Source of the DNA: Echinostoma caproni
Taxonomy: Eukaryota > Platyhelminthes > Trematoda > Plagiorchiida > Echinostomatidae
Direction: 5' to 3'
Length of the DNA stretch: 64,000 nt
Assembly: GCA_900618425.1 (NCBI GenBank)
Contig: UZAN01039379.1
Location: forward strand, 95,185 to 159,184
The stretch's first letter is position 1. Each line of letters starts with the position of its first letter. The notes under the pieces were generated by a model. That model had not been told where the DNA came from. It worked only from the letters and a program-made list of their open reading frames with translations, and did not search any database. Below, piece after piece: positions 62,739 to 64,000 of the stretch. The position numbers and the translations under genes were made by a program.

Positions 62739-62740
62739 TC
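62658..62740 (+). repeat. Inverted repeat arm beside the Penelope-like element (left)
   Basis: The plus strand contains 'cataatcatgccgttacagt', 'cctaggggttgg' and 'aatcgttcac' in order. The same order occurs on the minus strand at 63490-63570, with roughly three quarters of bases matching by eye. The spacing is about 750 bases. Confidence 0.7.
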
Positions 62741-63061
62741 ACATCATGTACGTATGTGTTGCACTCTGCATTCTAAGATATGTGCTTCCGGGGTTTTCAG
62801 CTGTCACGATGGTGGTGTGACCCACTTCTGAGGGATCGATGTTGTTGTGTGATGATGTTTGTGGGTGCTGGCTGGCTGGGGAGCAGGGGGGAGGAGTGGG
62901 TTCTCGAACCCAGGGGAGATGAAAAACTTGGATAAGATGCTTCTGGGCACATAGTTCGGGGGTCAAATGTTTAATACAGATAGCCTCTTATATGGCCAAC
63001 GTACGCATCTAACGTACTTGGACCGGTTCGAGGGGAGATCCGATAACTAATGCGGAATGCT

Positions 63062-63423
63062 TCACTTGGGTAAACATGATACCCAGTGCCTACCAAGTGA
63101 GCAAGAGTCGTACTTGTGACAGATCCGGAACCACCTCGACTCAACCAGCGCGGATGATGTTCTTTCACGCGGATAGATAACTGACGTATGACCGACGTAA
63201 AGTGCGTCACAAACACATATGAAGGAGTAAACAATCATTGAAGCTGTCAACATCGGTAGTTTATCTTTATTCCGTATGGTTATCAGTGGCGAAAGTTGGA
63301 AAGAGCAGCGTAGGTGCAAGGCGTTGAGTGTGGCTTGTAACGCTCCATTTAGTCGTCTTATGAAGGCTTCAGCGGCAACTTCACCCTTAAAAGGAAGACT
63401 AATGAACAAGTCCTTCTTTTATG
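63062..63423 (-). pseudogene. Penelope GIY-YIG endonuclease domain (frameshifted)
   Basis: One frame reads 'IVYSFICVCDALYVGHTS', matching the V-Y-x-F-x-C-x-C-x-x-x-Y-V-G-x-T pattern. After a frameshift the next frame gives 'RQLSIRVKEHHPRWLS' (R-x-L-x-x-R-x-x-E-H-x-P-x-W-L) and 'LAHLVGTGYHV'. The family's Tyr, Gly, Arg and Glu are present but split between frames. The relic at 9.8 kb has the same fold motifs with different surrounding residues. Confidence 0.75.
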
Positions 63424-63489
63424 CCCTATCAGTGTGTACTTTTGGTACCTGTTTCATCATATTTCGCTGAATGAAGCGGTCAAGATAGT

Positions 63490-63570
63490 GAACGATTACT
63501 CACATTTTATTGTTCTCCCAACCCCTAGGGGTTTTTCCCCTCATATAAACTGTAATGACACGATTATGAA
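63490..63570 (-). repeat. Inverted repeat arm inside the Penelope-like relic (right)
   Basis: The minus strand carries 'cataatcgtgtcattacagt', 'cccctaggggttggg' and 'aatcgttcac', in the same order as the plus-strand arm at 62658-62740. The centre 'aacccctaggggtt' is itself a palindrome. It lies between the RT and GIY-YIG parts, where coding sequence would be expected. Confidence 0.7.
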
Positions 63571-64000
63571 GGAAACAATTTTTTGCATAAAATTTTGTTC
63601 CAAGTGCGAGGTTATTATCTCTTTCTGAAATAGAATTTACGTTTGCGTTGGCAGTTTTGGTATCCTGAAACAACCGGTTGTTGTCTTTAGTTAAATCCAT
63701 CATACATAGTACACCGTTAACTTATCGTCTGTATAGAATACAACCTCTGATGACGGATTCCAGAAGAACGTTTTGCATTTAGCCACAACAGTTTTGGCAA
63801 ATAATGGTCCTACTACAAACTCGTTCTTTTGGTTCACAAATGAATTTAAAACGGACTTGATACATTTAAACAAATCAGAAATGCCTCAACTCGTCCAGTC
63901 AAGTGCTCACTTTGATATTGTGCCCATGAATAAATCCGCATGTGTAATTGATAACTTTACCGATTTGTACTTTTGCGAACAGTGAGGTGACGTCAAAAGA

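Larger units (their letters stand above)
62739..64000 (-). mobile_element. Penelope-like element, degenerate (RT motif to C-terminus)
   Basis: From the window edge the minus strand reads 'SFDVTSLFAKVQI' (RT motif A; family S-F-D-V-x-S-L-F-T-x-V-P). A shifted frame gives 'VVGPLFAKTVVAK' and 'SEVVFYTDDKLTV' (motif C region). Then come 'DLFISLPFKGEVAAEAFIRR' (63423 onwards), the GIY-YIG domain, and a C-terminal tail 'DLCAQKHLIQVFHLPWV' ending at 62739. Penelope elements pair an RT with a GIY-YIG nuclease. The 5' part lies outside the window. Several frameshifts and stops make it inactive. The 63430-63700 stretch does not look like Penelope thumb sequence and may be inserted. Confidence 0.75.

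Noticed and set aside
62880..62915. B-box-like string 'gggttcgagaaccc'
   Set aside because: It lies in the C-terminal coding part of the Penelope-like element and has no A box upstream.

Overview
This window is eukaryotic. It is moderately AT-rich, has almost no long open frames, and is full of decayed retroelements. The mix of repeats points to a parasitic flatworm, most likely a digenean fluke with a repeat-rich genome. That mix is CR1/L2-like and RTE-like LINEs, Penelope-like elements with GIY-YIG domains, and tRNA-headed SINEs that carry minimal hammerhead ribozymes laid out like the Schistosoma SM-alpha repeat. The species cannot be fixed from sequence alone. Runs of N (51103-51854, 60834-60837) and single N bases show a draft assembly.

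Layout. 1-940 is the 3' part of a CR1/L2-like LINE reverse transcriptase on the plus strand, cut by the window edge. 0.9-13.9 kb is mostly unrecognised, apart from a Penelope-like GIY-YIG scrap near 9.8 kb. 13.9-15.7 kb and 27.4-27.8 kb hold one hammerhead SINE family (here called B), including a rearranged copy. 20.2-21.9 kb and 47.6 kb hold a second tRNA-headed SINE family with an internal ACC run (here called C).

32998-37125 (minus) is the only convincing host gene: an uninterrupted 1375-codon protocadherin with a signal peptide, about seven cadherin repeats, one membrane span and a 330-residue tail. It has a stop codon just upstream of its start, a facing pair of CCAAT boxes about 235 bp upstream, and a candidate polyadenylation signal about 310 bp downstream. 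A Penelope-type hammerhead-like relic lies just upstream at 37.9 kb.

47.9-49.5 kb contains a striking inverted repeat of about 280 bp made of two opposed copies of one LINE 3' end. 50.4-56.7 kb is a nest of repeats: four copies of a hammerhead SINE (family A), two of them head to head, around a degenerate CR1/L2-like LINE (53238-55650, minus) that still shows endonuclease and reverse transcriptase motifs and is the same family as the copy at position 1. 59.8-60.35 kb is an RTE-like endonuclease relic bounded by an (ACAG)n microsatellite. 62.7-64.0 kb is a broken Penelope-like element (RT motif A, GIY-YIG domain and C-terminus) associated with an inverted repeat of about 80 bp.

No operon, CRISPR array, rRNA or convincing functional tRNA gene was seen. 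The most interesting signal is the density of hammerhead-bearing SINEs and their varied states of decay.
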